Source: Paenibacillus algorifonticola
GTDB taxonomy: Bacteria; Bacillota; Bacilli; Paenibacillales; Paenibacillaceae
Assembly: GCF_000971975.1 (NCBI RefSeq)
Contig: NZ_LAQO01000006.1
Location: forward strand, 244,482 to 308,481
Length of the DNA stretch: 64,000 nucleotides
Reading direction: 5' to 3'
The notes below the pieces were generated by a model. The model made no database searches and had not been told where the DNA came from. It saw only the letters and a list, made by a program, of their open reading frames with translations. This document shows, in pieces, positions 17,588 through 28,000 of this stretch (the first letter of the stretch is position 1; every line of letters begins with the position of its first letter). The position numbers and the translations under genes are program-made.

Positions 17588-19297
17588 ATGAGTCAAAATG
17601 AAGCGGCAATCCAGCGTTACAATGCTTGGTTAAACGATCCGTTGATCGATGAAGCGACAAAAGAGGAGCTTCGCGGCATCACGGGCGATGAGAAGGAGAT
17701 AACAGACCGTTTCTACCGCGATCTGGAATTCGGAACAGGCGGTCTGCGCGGCGTTATGGGCGCGGGCACGAATCGTCTCAATGCCTATACGGTCGGCAAA
17801 GCGACGCAAGGGCTGGCGAACTGGCTGCTTGAGCATGCTGCAGGCGATGCCCCGTCACTGGTCATTGCACACGACTCCCGCAACTATTCACCGGAATTTG
17901 CGCTGGATTCAGCGCTTGTGCTGGCGGCAAATGGCGTGAAAACGTATTTGTTCCAATCGCTGCGCCCAACACCACAGCTGTCGTATGCTGTGCGTGCGCT
18001 TAAAGCTTCCAGCGGCATTGTGATTACGGCTAGCCATAATCCGCCTGAATATAATGGATATAAGGCGTATGCTGCTGACGGCTGCCAGCTCATACCTGAG
18101 GATGCAGAGCAGGTTATTGCAGCCATTCAGCAGGTAACAGGCTTTGACCAAGTGAAGCGTTTGAGTCGTGAAGAGGCAGAGGCGCAAGGCTTGCTCGTAT
18201 GGCTGGGTGAGGATGCGGACGAGTCCTACATTAATACGGTGGTTGCGCAAAGCTTGAATGTGGAGCTTCTTCGCAGTGGCGTAGGCAAACAGTTCAGCGT
18301 TGTATTCACCCCGCTTCATGGATCGGGCAATATGCCGGTTCGCGAGGTGCTTGCGAAAGCCGGCTTTAGCAACGTACATATTGTTGCGGAGCAGGAACAG
18401 CCGGATGGCTATTTCAGCACTGTAAAATCGCCTAATCCGGAAGAACGCGAGGCGTTCACGCTGGCTATGAAGCTGGCGCAGCAGGTCGATGCCGATATTA
18501 TTATCGGAACTGACCCGGATGCCGACCGAATGGGCGCAGTAGTGAAAAACAATAACGGCGAATATGTCGTTCTGACCGGCAACCAGTCGGGTGCCTTAAT
18601 GGTGAATTATGTGCTCAGCCAGCTGGAGGAGCGCGGACAATTGCCGGATAACGGCGTTGTTATTAAAACAATTGTAACGAGCGAGATGGGTGCGGATATT
18701 GCCCGCTCTTACGGTGTAGCTGTTGAAAATACGCTCACTGGCTTTAAATACATCGGCGAAAAAATGACGGGCTATGAAAAAACAGGCGAGCGCTCCTTCC
18801 TTTTTGGCTATGAAGAAAGCTACGGTTATTTGACTGGAACTTATGCAAGGGACAAGGACGCTATCGTAGCGGCTTTGCTGATTTGTGAAGCAGCGGCATA
18901 TTATAGAAGCTTAGGTAAAACACTATATGATGTATTGCTTGAGCTGTATGAGAAGCATGGCGTTTATTTGGAGGGCCTAGAGTCGCGGACGCTGAAAGGC
19001 CTTGACGGCGTACAAAAAATTGCCGGCATTATGGACAGCTGGCGCAATCAGCCGCCCGTTGATATCAACGGCGTGAAGGTGGAGCAAGTACTGGATTACA
19101 AGCTGGGTCTGGATGGTCTTCGCCTTGAAAACGTGCTGAAATATATGCTTGCTGATGGCTCATGGTTCTGTCTTCGTCCATCGGGTACCGAGCCGAAGAT
19201 TAAAGTTTATTTTGCGGTTCGCGGTGAATCGACTCCGCAAGCTGAAGAAGCGCTGAATGCTTTGCGACAGGCGGTTATGGCAAGAGTAGACGGATAA
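17588..19297 (+). CDS. pgcA: Phosphoglucomutase / phospho-sugar mutase (PgcA type)
   Basis: This 569-residue alpha-phosphohexomutase interconverts glucose 6-phosphate and glucose 1-phosphate, supplying UDP-glucose for wall polymers and glycolipids. The phosphoserine loop is TASHNP with Ser149, the magnesium loop DPDADR starts at residue 309, the sugar loop is GYEESYG and the C-terminal phosphate loop is RPSGTEPKIKVY. The length matches PgcA of B. subtilis. It lies just before the wall-polymer genes, which fits a role in precursor supply, although activity on mannose or glucosamine phosphates cannot be excluded by sequence alone. Confidence 0.9.
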   Translation: MSQNEAAIQRYNAWLNDPLIDEATKEELRGITGDEKEITDRFYRDLEFGTGGLRGVMGAGTNRLNAYTVGKATQGLANWLLEHAAGDAPSLVIAHDSRNYSPEFALDSALVLAANGVKTYLFQSLRPTPQLSYAVRALKASSGIVITASHNPPEYNGYKAYAADGCQLIPEDAEQVIAAIQQVTGFDQVKRLSREEAEAQGLLVWLGEDADESYINTVVAQSLNVELLRSGVGKQFSVVFTPLHGSGNMPVREVLAKAGFSNVHIVAEQEQPDGYFSTVKSPNPEEREAFTLAMKLAQQVDADIIIGTDPDADRMGAVVKNNNGEYVVLTGNQSGALMVNYVLSQLEERGQLPDNGVVIKTIVTSEMGADIARSYGVAVENTLTGFKYIGEKMTGYEKTGERSFLFGYEESYGYLTGTYARDKDAIVAALLICEAAAYYRSLGKTLYDVLLELYEKHGVYLEGLESRTLKGLDGVQKIAGIMDSWRNQPPVDINGVKVEQVLDYKLGLDGLRLENVLKYMLADGSWFCLRPSGTEPKIKVYFAVRGESTPQAEEALNALRQAVMARVDG

Positions 19298-19384
19298 AGG
19301 ATATGTGGCTTCAACCGTGGGCAACAGCTCGGTAATAGAGCAGTAGGAAGCGGAATGAAAAGGATAGATGAACGGAGGATTTTC

Positions 19385-21535
19385 GTGCTTCAAAACTGGC
19401 TGCAATGGAATCGCAGAGCTAAGCAGTGGCTCTGGATCATTACGCTAATTGGCGTGATGGCGGCACTTCCTATTGGTTATAACCGAATGAATACGGAGTC
19501 AACGTCTAAGCAAGTGGAGTATGTGTTTGATTATCGCGACTTGATCGAAATTGCGGAATATTCTGCGAAGCCGCAGGAATTTGTAGCCCAGCATCTCATT
19601 TTTATGAAAGAAGCCGGCATTTCGACCATGGCCGTCTATGAAAGCTCGCTTCGCGAGCTGATGCAGGCGGGCAGATTGACCTACTATAACTCCAAGGATG
19701 CGGCTTTGCTTCAAGGCAAGCTGGAGACGCCGGGACAAAATTTCACTTATATTTTGTATACCGGCAGCGAGGAGAAGGAGCAGGTTGGACCGCTTGTTCG
19801 CGCTGCATTTGACCGGGCGGGCATCGTCTATCGGGACTGGTCCTTTGATGGCCGCGATGGCCTTGTGGTGGAGCTGCCGCTGCAAAATTCGCTGCTTCAG
19901 CCACTCGGCTTTGATCCGATGTCGCTTCAAAAGATTAAAGCAGCTGGGTTAAGTGTTCTGCCCCGCTTGACTGATCGGGTGCTTCCATTTTCGCAGGAAG
20001 AAGCAGAGGCGACTCTTGCTCAGTTGAAGGATTATGGAGTTACACGGATTTTGTTCGACGGCGATAAAGTAAAAGGCTATACCGACAACGCCGAGGAGAA
20101 GAGCTTGCGCGTATTTGCCGATCTGCTTAATAAATATCAAATCGGTGTAATTACCATTGAGAATTTGAAAAAAGAGCAATCGGGCATGACGACACTCGCT
20201 TACCTGACCGACTATAATATTGTACGTCTTTATTCGTTGTCTCCTACAGACGGGATGAGAATGAAGCCGGAAGATATTGCAGATCGCTTCCTGCTTGCAG
20301 CGAAGGACCGCAACATCCGGATGTTTTTCCTGAACGGTGCTCCATCGTCAAGCCAGGAAAAATCGGCTGTTATTAATCCGTTGGACAACCTCTACCTGTC
20401 TCTTAAAGGGGAGGATGGAAACAAAGGCACGATTCAGCGTTTGGCAGATGCCGGATTTGCTCCGGGTATAGCGGAGCCATTTGATCGGGAATACCCGTCA
20501 TGGGTTAAAATGCTGAAAGGAATCGTTGTTATTGGTGCGATTGCCTTGATTGCGCTGTTAATCAATGCTTTTCTGCCAGGTACGCTTATTGCGGTGTTCC
20601 TGCTTGGCATTGTCGGAAGTGCCGGCTTGTATGTGCTGAGCAGCTCCGTGCTGGAGCAGGCGCTTGCGCTTGGAGCCGGTATTAGTGCCCCAACGCTTGC
20701 GCTCATCTGGGTCATGAACCGTATTTACTCCAGAACCGAAGGAAACCAGCGTTTTGTTGGCGGAGCGGATTGGACTTTCCGCAACAAAGATAAAGGACAA
20801 GGCGTTGTTATTCCGCTGAACAGCTCTGTTGATGCAGGCGGCAAGTGGATATTCGAAGGCTTGCCGGCACGCCGCCGTCTGGGACTTGCTTTCAGCTGGT
20901 TTATTGTAGTAGCGCTCATGTCGCTTATTGCGGTGCCATATGTGTTCGGCTTGCTGAACAATATAACGTATATGCTGGTGCTTCAGCAATTCCGCGGAGT
21001 TAGCCTGCTGCATCTCGCGCCGATTGGGCTTGTCGCGATTTACGTCGTGTTTTATACGGGGCATGCTCCTATTGCCCGCCTTCGCAAAATGCTGTCCACA
21101 CCGATTAACGTGCTGATGGTTGTCGTTGGTTTAATTGTCGTAGCTGCGGGTATGTATTATTTATCACGTACAGGTAATGAGGGACAGACGCTGCCATTCG
21201 AGCGTCCCTTCCGCGAATGGCTGGAAGGTACGTTCGGCGTTCGTCCGCGAAATAAAGAGTTTTTGCTGGCGCATCCGCTGCTGCTGGTGGGATTGTTCGC
21301 CGCGCTGCGATACCGCGCAGCCTGGCTGTTCGTTATTATTGGCTCCATTGGACAGCTGTCTATGGTCGACACATTTGCGCATATTCATACGCCGCTGCAT
21401 ATTTCGATCATCCGAGTATTCCTTGGCCTTGGCCTTGGTGCGGCAGTCGGATTTATACTCATCGGAGTGTGGCAGCTACTGGAAGGAGTCTGGTCTAAAT
21501 GGTCGCCGGTTCTCAAACGCATATTCGCCGAATAG
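19385..21535 (+). CDS. DUF5693-like polytopic membrane protein adjacent to csaB
   Basis: This 716-residue protein has one N-terminal membrane segment (about 12-32), an extracytoplasmic domain of about 340 residues that reads like a TIM-barrel or glycosyl-hydrolase-like fold (repeated beta-alpha pattern, ITRILFDGDKV region), and then 9-11 hydrophobic segments to the C-terminus. GTG 19385 has a GGAGG site six bases upstream and is preferred to ATG 19355, which would add ten residues. The 3' end overlaps csaB by 37 bases, implying coupled translation. No enzymatic motif is recognisable. Location suggests a part in making, flipping or modifying the secondary cell wall polymer; that is inference. 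Confidence 0.8.
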   Translation: MLQNWLQWNRRAKQWLWIITLIGVMAALPIGYNRMNTESTSKQVEYVFDYRDLIEIAEYSAKPQEFVAQHLIFMKEAGISTMAVYESSLRELMQAGRLTYYNSKDAALLQGKLETPGQNFTYILYTGSEEKEQVGPLVRAAFDRAGIVYRDWSFDGRDGLVVELPLQNSLLQPLGFDPMSLQKIKAAGLSVLPRLTDRVLPFSQEEAEATLAQLKDYGVTRILFDGDKVKGYTDNAEEKSLRVFADLLNKYQIGVITIENLKKEQSGMTTLAYLTDYNIVRLYSLSPTDGMRMKPEDIADRFLLAAKDRNIRMFFLNGAPSSSQEKSAVINPLDNLYLSLKGEDGNKGTIQRLADAGFAPGIAEPFDREYPSWVKMLKGIVVIGAIALIALLINAFLPGTLIAVFLLGIVGSAGLYVLSSSVLEQALALGAGISAPTLALIWVMNRIYSRTEGNQRFVGGADWTFRNKDKGQGVVIPLNSSVDAGGKWIFEGLPARRRLGLAFSWFIVVALMSLIAVPYVFGLLNNITYMLVLQQFRGVSLLHLAPIGLVAIYVVFYTGHAPIARLRKMLSTPINVLMVVVGLIVVAAGMYYLSRTGNEGQTLPFERPFREWLEGTFGVRPRNKEFLLAHPLLLVGLFAALRYRAAWLFVIIGSIGQLSMVDTFAHIHTPLHISIIRVFLGLGLGAAVGFILIGVWQLLEGVWSKWSPVLKRIFAE

Positions 21536-22698
21536 CGATTTCTGGCTACTACGGCTTTAGTAATAGCGGCGACGAGGCTGTGCTGCGTTCGATTTTGCTG
21601 GCGCTTGCCGAGCAGAGCAAGGTGCATGGGCTTGAGGTGCAGCCGGTCGTGCTATCGGCCGACCCGGCTTGGACGATAGCGATGTACGGCGTAGAGGCCG
21701 TACATCGGATGCGCCCCGCGGATGTGTGGGGCGCGCTGCGCAGCTGCGATGGGCTGATCAGCGGCGGCGGAAGCCTGCTGCAGGATGCCACAGGCACGAA
21801 GACGATTCCGTATTATACCGGAATCGTGAAGCTTGCCCAATTGCTGGGCAAGCCGACGTTCATTTATTCGCAGGGCATCGGGCCGGTGAACCGCCGGTGG
21901 ATGGACCCGATGATCCGCCATGTTATGCGGCGGAGCGCTTATGTTTCAGTGCGGGACGATCAATCCGCCGCGTTGCTTGGGCGGATGGGCGTGCCGCATG
22001 ACCGGATCGAGGTTGTACCCGATCCGGTGATGGGCTTGCCGCTGCCGCTAGGCGCAGCGGCGGCCGGGGCGCCAGGCGGCGGAGCCTCCGCGGCGGCTGC
22101 GCCTGGCGGTGCGGGGACCGCGCAGGCCGGCAGCGAAGCTTTGCCGGTCGTCGGCGTGTCCCTGCGCAGCTGGCGCGAAGACGGCGCGGATCTTGCGCGC
22201 GCCGCCGATGCGCTAATCGCGCTGACGCGCCGCCGTCAGGTGCGGCTGCGGTTTCTCCCGTTCCATACCCCAGACGATGCGCAAAGCTCGAAGCAGGTCA
22301 TGGAACGGCTGCAAGGGAAGCTCGCCAGCGGAAGCATCGCTGAGCTGGCATCGCCGGGCGACGACCCGCAGCAAATGCTGCTGGAAGTGAGCCATTGCGA
22401 TATATTATTCGGAATGCGGCTGCATGCGTTAATTTATGCAGCAAACCAGATGGTGCCAATGCTTGGCTTATCGTATGATCCGAAAATCGATCAATTTCTG
22501 AAAAGGATCCATTTGCAGCCAATTGGCTCAACGGAGCTGCTTGATGCAGAGGCTTTTGCCGATGAGGCGGAGCGGATGCTGGAGAACGGCGACAGCTGGC
22601 GCAGATCGCATCAGGAAGCTATTTCGAAGTTGAAGCAACAAGCGCAGCAGCCTGCTGAGCAAATTATGAAGCTGCTGCTCCATCCCATATCGAGGTGA
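21499..22698 (+). CDS. csaB: Polysaccharide pyruvyl transferase CsaB
   Basis: This 399-residue enzyme should transfer pyruvate from PEP as a ketal onto N-acetylmannosamine of the secondary wall polymer, creating the ligand that SLH domains bind. The family signature ISGYYGFSNSGDEAVL is near the N-terminus, followed by SGGGSLLQDATG and, near the C-terminus, FGMRLHALIYAA with the conserved His. A GC-rich, Ala/Gly-rich low-complexity insert occupies about residues 180-215. Three SLH proteins downstream are the expected clients. ATG 21499 has GAAGGAG ten bases upstream and lies inside the preceding gene. Confidence 0.94.
   Translation: MVAGSQTHIRRIAISGYYGFSNSGDEAVLRSILLALAEQSKVHGLEVQPVVLSADPAWTIAMYGVEAVHRMRPADVWGALRSCDGLISGGGSLLQDATGTKTIPYYTGIVKLAQLLGKPTFIYSQGIGPVNRRWMDPMIRHVMRRSAYVSVRDDQSAALLGRMGVPHDRIEVVPDPVMGLPLPLGAAAAGAPGGGASAAAAPGGAGTAQAGSEALPVVGVSLRSWREDGADLARAADALIALTRRRQVRLRFLPFHTPDDAQSSKQVMERLQGKLASGSIAELASPGDDPQQMLLEVSHCDILFGMRLHALIYAANQMVPMLGLSYDPKIDQFLKRIHLQPIGSTELLDAEAFADEAERMLENGDSWRRSHQEAISKLKQQAQQPAEQIMKLLLHPISR
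22036..22239 (+). repeat. GC-rich, inverted-repeat-dense insert within csaB
   Basis: This stretch is far richer in GC than the flanks and contains short perfect inverted repeats: GCCGCT/AGCGGC (22038/22056), CCAGGCG/CGCCTGG (22072/22100, with GCGGAG-C-CTCCGC nested), GGCGCG/CGCGCC (22183/22198) and CTGACG/CGTCAG (22222/22234). Its first half encodes an Ala/Gly-rich linker not expected in CsaB. Confidence 0.6.
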
Positions 22699-22705
22699 TA
22701 TTCGT

Positions 22706-23467
22706 TTGTCGAACCATGTTCCAACCGTATCTATTTACGGCATACCCTTCTCTAAAATGACAATGGATGAGACGGTCAGCTACTTAGTGAAAGCAATTGA
22801 GGAGAAGCGTCAAACGCATGTCATTACAGCTAATCCGATAATGGTGATGTCTGCTTTGGAGAGTCCTGATTACTACCGGATGATGACGAAGGCAGAGCTT
22901 ATTGTACCTGACGGCGCAGGCGTTGTATGGGCGGCCAATTATGTAGGTACGCCTGTAGCCGAGCGAGTTGCCGGCTTTGACCTGATGCATCGTTTAATGC
23001 GTGAAGGCGAGCAGCGCAAATGGACCGCATATTTGCTCGGAACATCCCAGGAGGTTATTGAAGCGGCGGCCGAAAAGCTGCAGCTCCAATATCCGCAGGT
23101 GCGAATCGTAGGCTACCGCAACGGATTTTTTGGTCCTGATCAGGATCAGGAGGTTGTCGAGGAGATTCGTCAGGCAGCGCCACATATTTTGCTTGTTGCC
23201 AGAGGAGCCGAGACACAGGAGCCTTGGATTGCGAAGTATAAGCATCAGCTGGGCGTCCCTTATATTATGGGCATTGGCGGCAGCTTCGATATTATTGCGG
23301 GCAAGCTGAAGCGCGCTCCGATGATTTTCCAAAAGCTGCGCTTAGAGTGGTTTTACCGCTTGCTTCAGGAACCAAAAAGGCTGCCAAGAATGCTCGTTTT
23401 GCCGAAATTCGTTGTGAAAGTGATGCGCGACAAAGAAAACGTAACAAAACCTGGGCCATTATCGTAA
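22706..23467 (+). CDS. tagA: WecG/TagA/CpsF-family glycosyltransferase
   Basis: This 253-residue enzyme is expected to add N-acetylmannosamine to undecaprenyl-diphospho-GlcNAc, the second step of wall-polymer assembly. Conserved residues are visible in TANP (Thr41) and VPDGAGVVWA (Asp69), the positions reported as catalytic in bacterial TagA. A C-terminal amphipathic, basic segment (KLRLEWFYRLLQEPKRLPRM) fits membrane attachment. The start is TTG 22706 with a GAGGTGAT site, eight bases after the csaB stop, so it is co-transcribed with csaB. ManNAc is the residue that CsaB pyruvylates, so the two genes form a coherent pair. Confidence 0.9.
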   Translation: MSNHVPTVSIYGIPFSKMTMDETVSYLVKAIEEKRQTHVITANPIMVMSALESPDYYRMMTKAELIVPDGAGVVWAANYVGTPVAERVAGFDLMHRLMREGEQRKWTAYLLGTSQEVIEAAAEKLQLQYPQVRIVGYRNGFFGPDQDQEVVEEIRQAAPHILLVARGAETQEPWIAKYKHQLGVPYIMGIGGSFDIIAGKLKRAPMIFQKLRLEWFYRLLQEPKRLPRMLVLPKFVVKVMRDKENVTKPGPLS

Positions 23468-23505
23468 AAACTCGTGAAAACCGTTGAAATTGAATGAAAA
23501 CGGGA

Positions 23506-23535
23506 TTGGAGTTTCTTTTTCGATCGGAGTATAAT
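23506..23535 (+). promoter_or_regulatory. Candidate sigma-A promoter of tagO
   Basis: TTGGAG (23506-23511), 18 bases, TATAAT (23530-23535), in the 103-bp gap before tagO. The -10 box is perfect and the -35 matches at four of six positions. Confidence 0.5.
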
Positions 23536-23570
23536 TCACTTCGGTAGAAACAAAAGGGGAGCTGCATTAC

Positions 23571-24713
23571 ATGCCAGAAGGCTTATTGTATTCGATTGGT
23601 TTTATTCTTGCTCTGACGTTAGCGCTTGTCATGACACCGCTTGTTAAAAAATTCGCTTTTTTCGTCGGTGCGATTGATAAGCCGAATCATCGGAAGGTTC
23701 ATACCCGCATTATGCCACGCATGGGTGGTTTGGCAATTTATGCTGCATTTGTTGCAGGGTTTTTATTGCTGTTCCCGTTCATTCCGGATGGAATGCTGAC
23801 AGATGCAAATATGAATATGATTCAAGCGCTGCTTGTAGGCGGCACGATTATTATTTTAATAGGCGCCTTGGATGACCGTTTTGAGCTGTCCGCCAAAGTG
23901 AAGCTGCTGGGCCAGTTGGTTGCGGCAAGCGTTGTCGTATTTGGCTTTGGCATTAAAATCGATCTGGTTAACATTCCTTTCGGTGATGCTATGCAGCCGA
24001 TTGCTGGCTGGATCGCTGTTCCGATTACAATTCTCTGGATTGTCGGCGTAACCAATGCGATTAATTTGATCGATGGCTTGGATGGGCTCGCGGCTGGTGT
24101 TTCCGGTATTGCGATCTCTACCATTTTGATCATGGCGATTGTAATGGGCAATATCCCCATTATTCTGCTCAGCAGCCTGCTGCTCGGCGGCATTGTCGGA
24201 TTTTTATTTTTCAACTTCCATCCTGCGAAAATCTTTATGGGCGATTCGGGCTCGCTGTTCCTTGGATTCAGCCTGGCTACGTTGTCCATGATTGGCTTTA
24301 AGCAGGTTACAATTGTTTCGTTCGTTACACCGTTGCTGATTATTGGCGTTCCGCTTTCGGATACCTTTTTTGCAATCGTTCGCCGCTGGGTGAATAAGCG
24401 CCCGATTTTCGCACCGGATAAAGGGCATCTGCACCATTGCTTGCAGGAGCTTGGCTTTAGCCATCGTCGTACGGTTCTGATTATTTGGGGTGTGGCGGCG
24501 ATATTTGGAGGCTTTGCGATTTTGCAGTCTACCGTTATTCAATCGACCGCAGCGAATTGGGTCACGTTCTCCGTCATTTGCTTGCTTATGTTCGGCCTGC
24601 AAATTGGCGCTGAGCTTATTGGTATCGTTGATAAAACGCGCCGCCCGGTTATTAACTTCTTTAACCGTTTGCTGCTGCGGACAAAGGTAGATGCACAATC
24701 GCGTTCGAAATAA
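23571..24713 (+). CDS. tagO: Undecaprenyl-phosphate GlcNAc-1-phosphate transferase (TagO/WecA)
   Basis: This 380-residue membrane enzyme of the MraY/WecA family has about ten to eleven transmembrane helices. It starts teichoic-acid or secondary-polymer synthesis by moving GlcNAc-1-P to undecaprenyl phosphate. Diagnostic segments are HRKVHTRIMPRMGGLAIY, GALDDRFELSAK, the aspartate motif NAINLIDGLDGLAAG, MGDSGSLFLGF and the cytoplasmic HHCLQELGFSHRRT. Together with tagA and csaB it gives the first two sugar-transfer steps and the pyruvylation. ATG 23571 follows AAAGGGGAG. As I recall, tagO lies close to degS in B. subtilis; here a 20-kb surface-protein block separates them. Confidence 0.95.
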   Translation: MPEGLLYSIGFILALTLALVMTPLVKKFAFFVGAIDKPNHRKVHTRIMPRMGGLAIYAAFVAGFLLLFPFIPDGMLTDANMNMIQALLVGGTIIILIGALDDRFELSAKVKLLGQLVAASVVVFGFGIKIDLVNIPFGDAMQPIAGWIAVPITILWIVGVTNAINLIDGLDGLAAGVSGIAISTILIMAIVMGNIPIILLSSLLLGGIVGFLFFNFHPAKIFMGDSGSLFLGFSLATLSMIGFKQVTIVSFVTPLLIIGVPLSDTFFAIVRRWVNKRPIFAPDKGHLHHCLQELGFSHRRTVLIIWGVAAIFGGFAILQSTVIQSTAANWVTFSVICLLMFGLQIGAELIGIVDKTRRPVINFFNRLLLRTKVDAQSRSK

Positions 24714-24755
24714 TTAAGGATTCCCGCTATTATTTTATAATAGGATTTTATGATG

Positions 24756-24793
24756 AAGCTCCACAGCCTTTGCAAAGGCTGTGGAGCTTTTTT
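24756..24793 (+). terminator. Rho-independent terminator after tagO
   Basis: AGCTCCACAGCCTTT / AAAGGCTGTGGAGCT is a perfect stem with a very short loop followed by TTTTTT. Confidence 0.95.
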
Positions 24794-24851
24794 GCGTAAC
24801 TTTCCCAAATAGACTAAAAATATAGGAAGGAATAACCGATAACAACAGTAC

Positions 24852-24879
24852 GGAACTTTTCTTGGGTCTTTGCGTCTAA
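24852..24879 (+). promoter_or_regulatory. ECF-sigma-type promoter of the first SLH gene
   Basis: GGAAC (24852-24856), 16 bases, CGTCTAA (24873-24879). The AAC -35 core and CGTC -10 core are typical of extracytoplasmic-function sigma factors in Bacilli. The arrangement is repeated with the same spacing at 28990-29017. The leader to the ATG would be about 185 bases and contains a purine-rich GGGAGAAGGAGG stretch that has no start codon behind it. Confidence 0.6.
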
Positions 24880-25073
24880 TTGTAACGAACAATGACAAAC
24901 ATTAACTCAAGAGGGAGAAGGAGGAAAGTTTATAGAGTAGAGAACGATAAGCTCTTCTGTGCGATATCAACGTTTGTCTATACAGCAAGTTCATAAACCA
25001 TTTTTATGACGAACAAGTATCGGCCATTAAGATGTTTGTTCAAAAGCAATGCATACAAGGAGGAACCAGTGTG

Positions 25074-28000
25074 ATGAGAAAGTGGAAACAAATGCTAAGC
25101 TTATTTTTATCAATTGCTTTGATTGTAACGTTGGCTCCGCTCCAACCGGCGAAAGCTGCGTCAATCTATTTTCAATTTACCGATTTTAGTACAGTAGAGG
25201 CGAGTCCAACTATCGTTAATACGAGTACGGTTGATTTGCGAGGCTCTTTCAGTGATGTATCGGCAAACTCGATTACATTTAAAGTAGAACGTCTAGTCAA
25301 TGGTGCAGTAGTCGCCACCTCTAATGGAGCGCTTACTCCTTCTATTGTCGGCAATACCTTTTTGTTTGCAGGGGTACAGCTTTACGAGGGATTGAATAAA
25401 ATTACGGTAACGGGCATGAGCAGCAGCATTAGCGGAAATGGAGGGACAGTAGAAGGCGTAAGTTATGTCAGCTATGGTAATGTTCCTGTAATTTCAAGTA
25501 TTGCTCTGGCTGATGGAACTGTCTTGCAAGAAGGGCAATCGAAAATCGTAACGACCGCACGTCCTTCTTTAATTGTAAAGGCAGCAAATGCTACTGAAGT
25601 TTTGATTAACGGAACCTCTATGTTCAATGGGGGTGCAGGGACGTTCGTAACGTCAGATTTACAATTACAGCTTGGATTAAACAAGCTGCAGATTGTTTCT
25701 CGCAATGGAGATAAAAGTTATACGCTGAATCGTGAGTTAGTTTATTTTCAGGCAAATACACCCGTTGCTTATAATGTATTTGCAAATACGACTCAGCTTG
25801 ATGGCAATCCAATAATTTCGCCTATTTCAAATCAAACGGTTACAGGTAAACTATTGTTTTCAACACCTGCAACTGCAACAGCAGCCCCGACAGTAACGTT
25901 AGAACTTATTGATGATACTGCGACTGTTGTAAGCACCCATACGGCTACAGTAACGGCAGGCACAAGCAATTCCAATTATACGGAATTTAACTTCACTTCC
26001 GATACAGCCATTTCTGCGGCATCAAGCGGAAAATATCAATTGCGGGTGAGGAGCTCGATATATAGTGGGCAGGAGGCTAATTTTCCAGTCGATTTTACGG
26101 TTAGAACAGCGACTGCTCCGTATATAACTGGATTAAAGCAAGTATACGATGCAACCGAGTCGGGCTCTACTGTAAACTATACTTCGAGCGGTATTTTTTC
26201 AAATAACGCTGTAGTATCGCAGTTGCCTCTCTATGTTGCAATTGACACGTCAAACTTCAATTTAGGTAGCGGATCTACAACCCTAACGGCAAAGCTAAAT
26301 GGTACTGCAATTACAGGTTCATCCTTCAGTTCAGCAGCATTTAGTACATCAGATTCTCAAAGGGTATATCGTATTGATTCAATGCCGCAAGGCGAGATTG
26401 AATTAACATTTACCGTTATAAAAGGTGCCGAGAAAGATGTCGTCACCAGAACGTTTAATTTCAATCCTATATCTTCCATTCAAGTAACAAATACCTTCAA
26501 TGGTGCTGTGTTCTACGGAACAGGACTGGCTGAATTGAAAGGTAAGCTGTTGAACTTTAATTTAGCGACAGATATTGGTACTGTTGCCTTCAAGTTGAAT
26601 GGTGCAGAAATTCCATTGACTGCTGCTATGTTTAATGGATCTCAGTTTACAATCCCATTGCTTAATGCGGATACGAGCTCTAAGCTTGTTTTTGGCAGCA
26701 ACGAGTTGGTATTAAGCGGTCGTGCTAATGGTGTTTATGTCACCAATACGTTATTAATTTATCGTTTCTCGGATCAGCAACCTGCGGTAACTAAGCTCGT
26801 TCCTGTTCCATATAAAATCGATCCTACTCAAGATACTGGTAATACGCGCTATCAGAGTGACATTGACAATAAGTTTATTTTAGGAGATAAAGCGGATAAT
26901 TATGTTACCACACAAAAAAGCGTTGATTTATTGTTTACGGTGGCCAAACTTGCAAATTTAATTGTCACTATAGATGGTCAAACCTATGCTACAGCTTCTG
27001 TTAATGCAAGTGACCAGCTTGTGTATCAAGTCGCTAATAAATTATTTTTGGAGCCTGATGGAACAGATACTAATAACAAGACATATCGATTGCGTCTTTA
27101 TAATGTTCCTCTGCCAGTCACGGGTGCATCGAGTATTACAGTTACTTCACAAGTAGGAACAGAAAGTGTAAGTCAGACTGTAACGATTACGAGAGAGCGT
27201 CCCACTTTTGAGATTTTATCGCCTAAGCTGCCTCAAGAAGCGGTTATTAACCAAAACTTCCTTAATGTAAGTATTTTGGCAGAAGGTGCGGACTCCGTTA
27301 CAATCGGTAAAAATGAAATGAATAAAAGCCTTATTGATGATATTTTTAGATACGAGATGACTGGTCTAAAAGCAGGAGTCAACAAGGTTAAATTTACAGT
27401 TATCCGTGGCACCCAAAAAATTAATGGAGAGTTCTCAGTAAATTACGCAGCTGACAATTCACCTGGCGCACAATTTAAAACATCAATTACTAAGGCTGGA
27501 AAAGCATCGGCTTTTAAAGGAGAGGTATCAGTTAATTTCCCGAAAAATACCTTCTTGCGTAAAGCCAATGAAAGTCCTGGCCAAGATGTAACAACCATCG
27601 ATATGTTTGATAATCAGCAGGTTTTGTTCGCTATTGCTGACCGTGCAGACGGCAGAACAGTAAAAACATATAATGCGGTGGGTGAATATACTGGCGGTAC
27701 CCAATCTGTTGCTAAAGATGGAACTTTCGTTCAAATTGGTTATGATGATTATGGTGCGGCAGTTCTGCGCCCATCTGCACATTTTGGCTATGCTTCCAAA
27801 CTGTTCTGGATCGATCCTGGATATGTTGACGGGACGAAAAGTACAGGGTATACGTTCCATAAAGGGACTCAGCCATATGATTTGACTAACCTGTTCCACC
27901 AGCGTCCGCTATCACGTTGGCTTGAAACAACAAACCCGGGCAGAATTACGCTTAAATACGATTCGGGAATTATTAATACAGCTGCTAACACACTGAGTAT

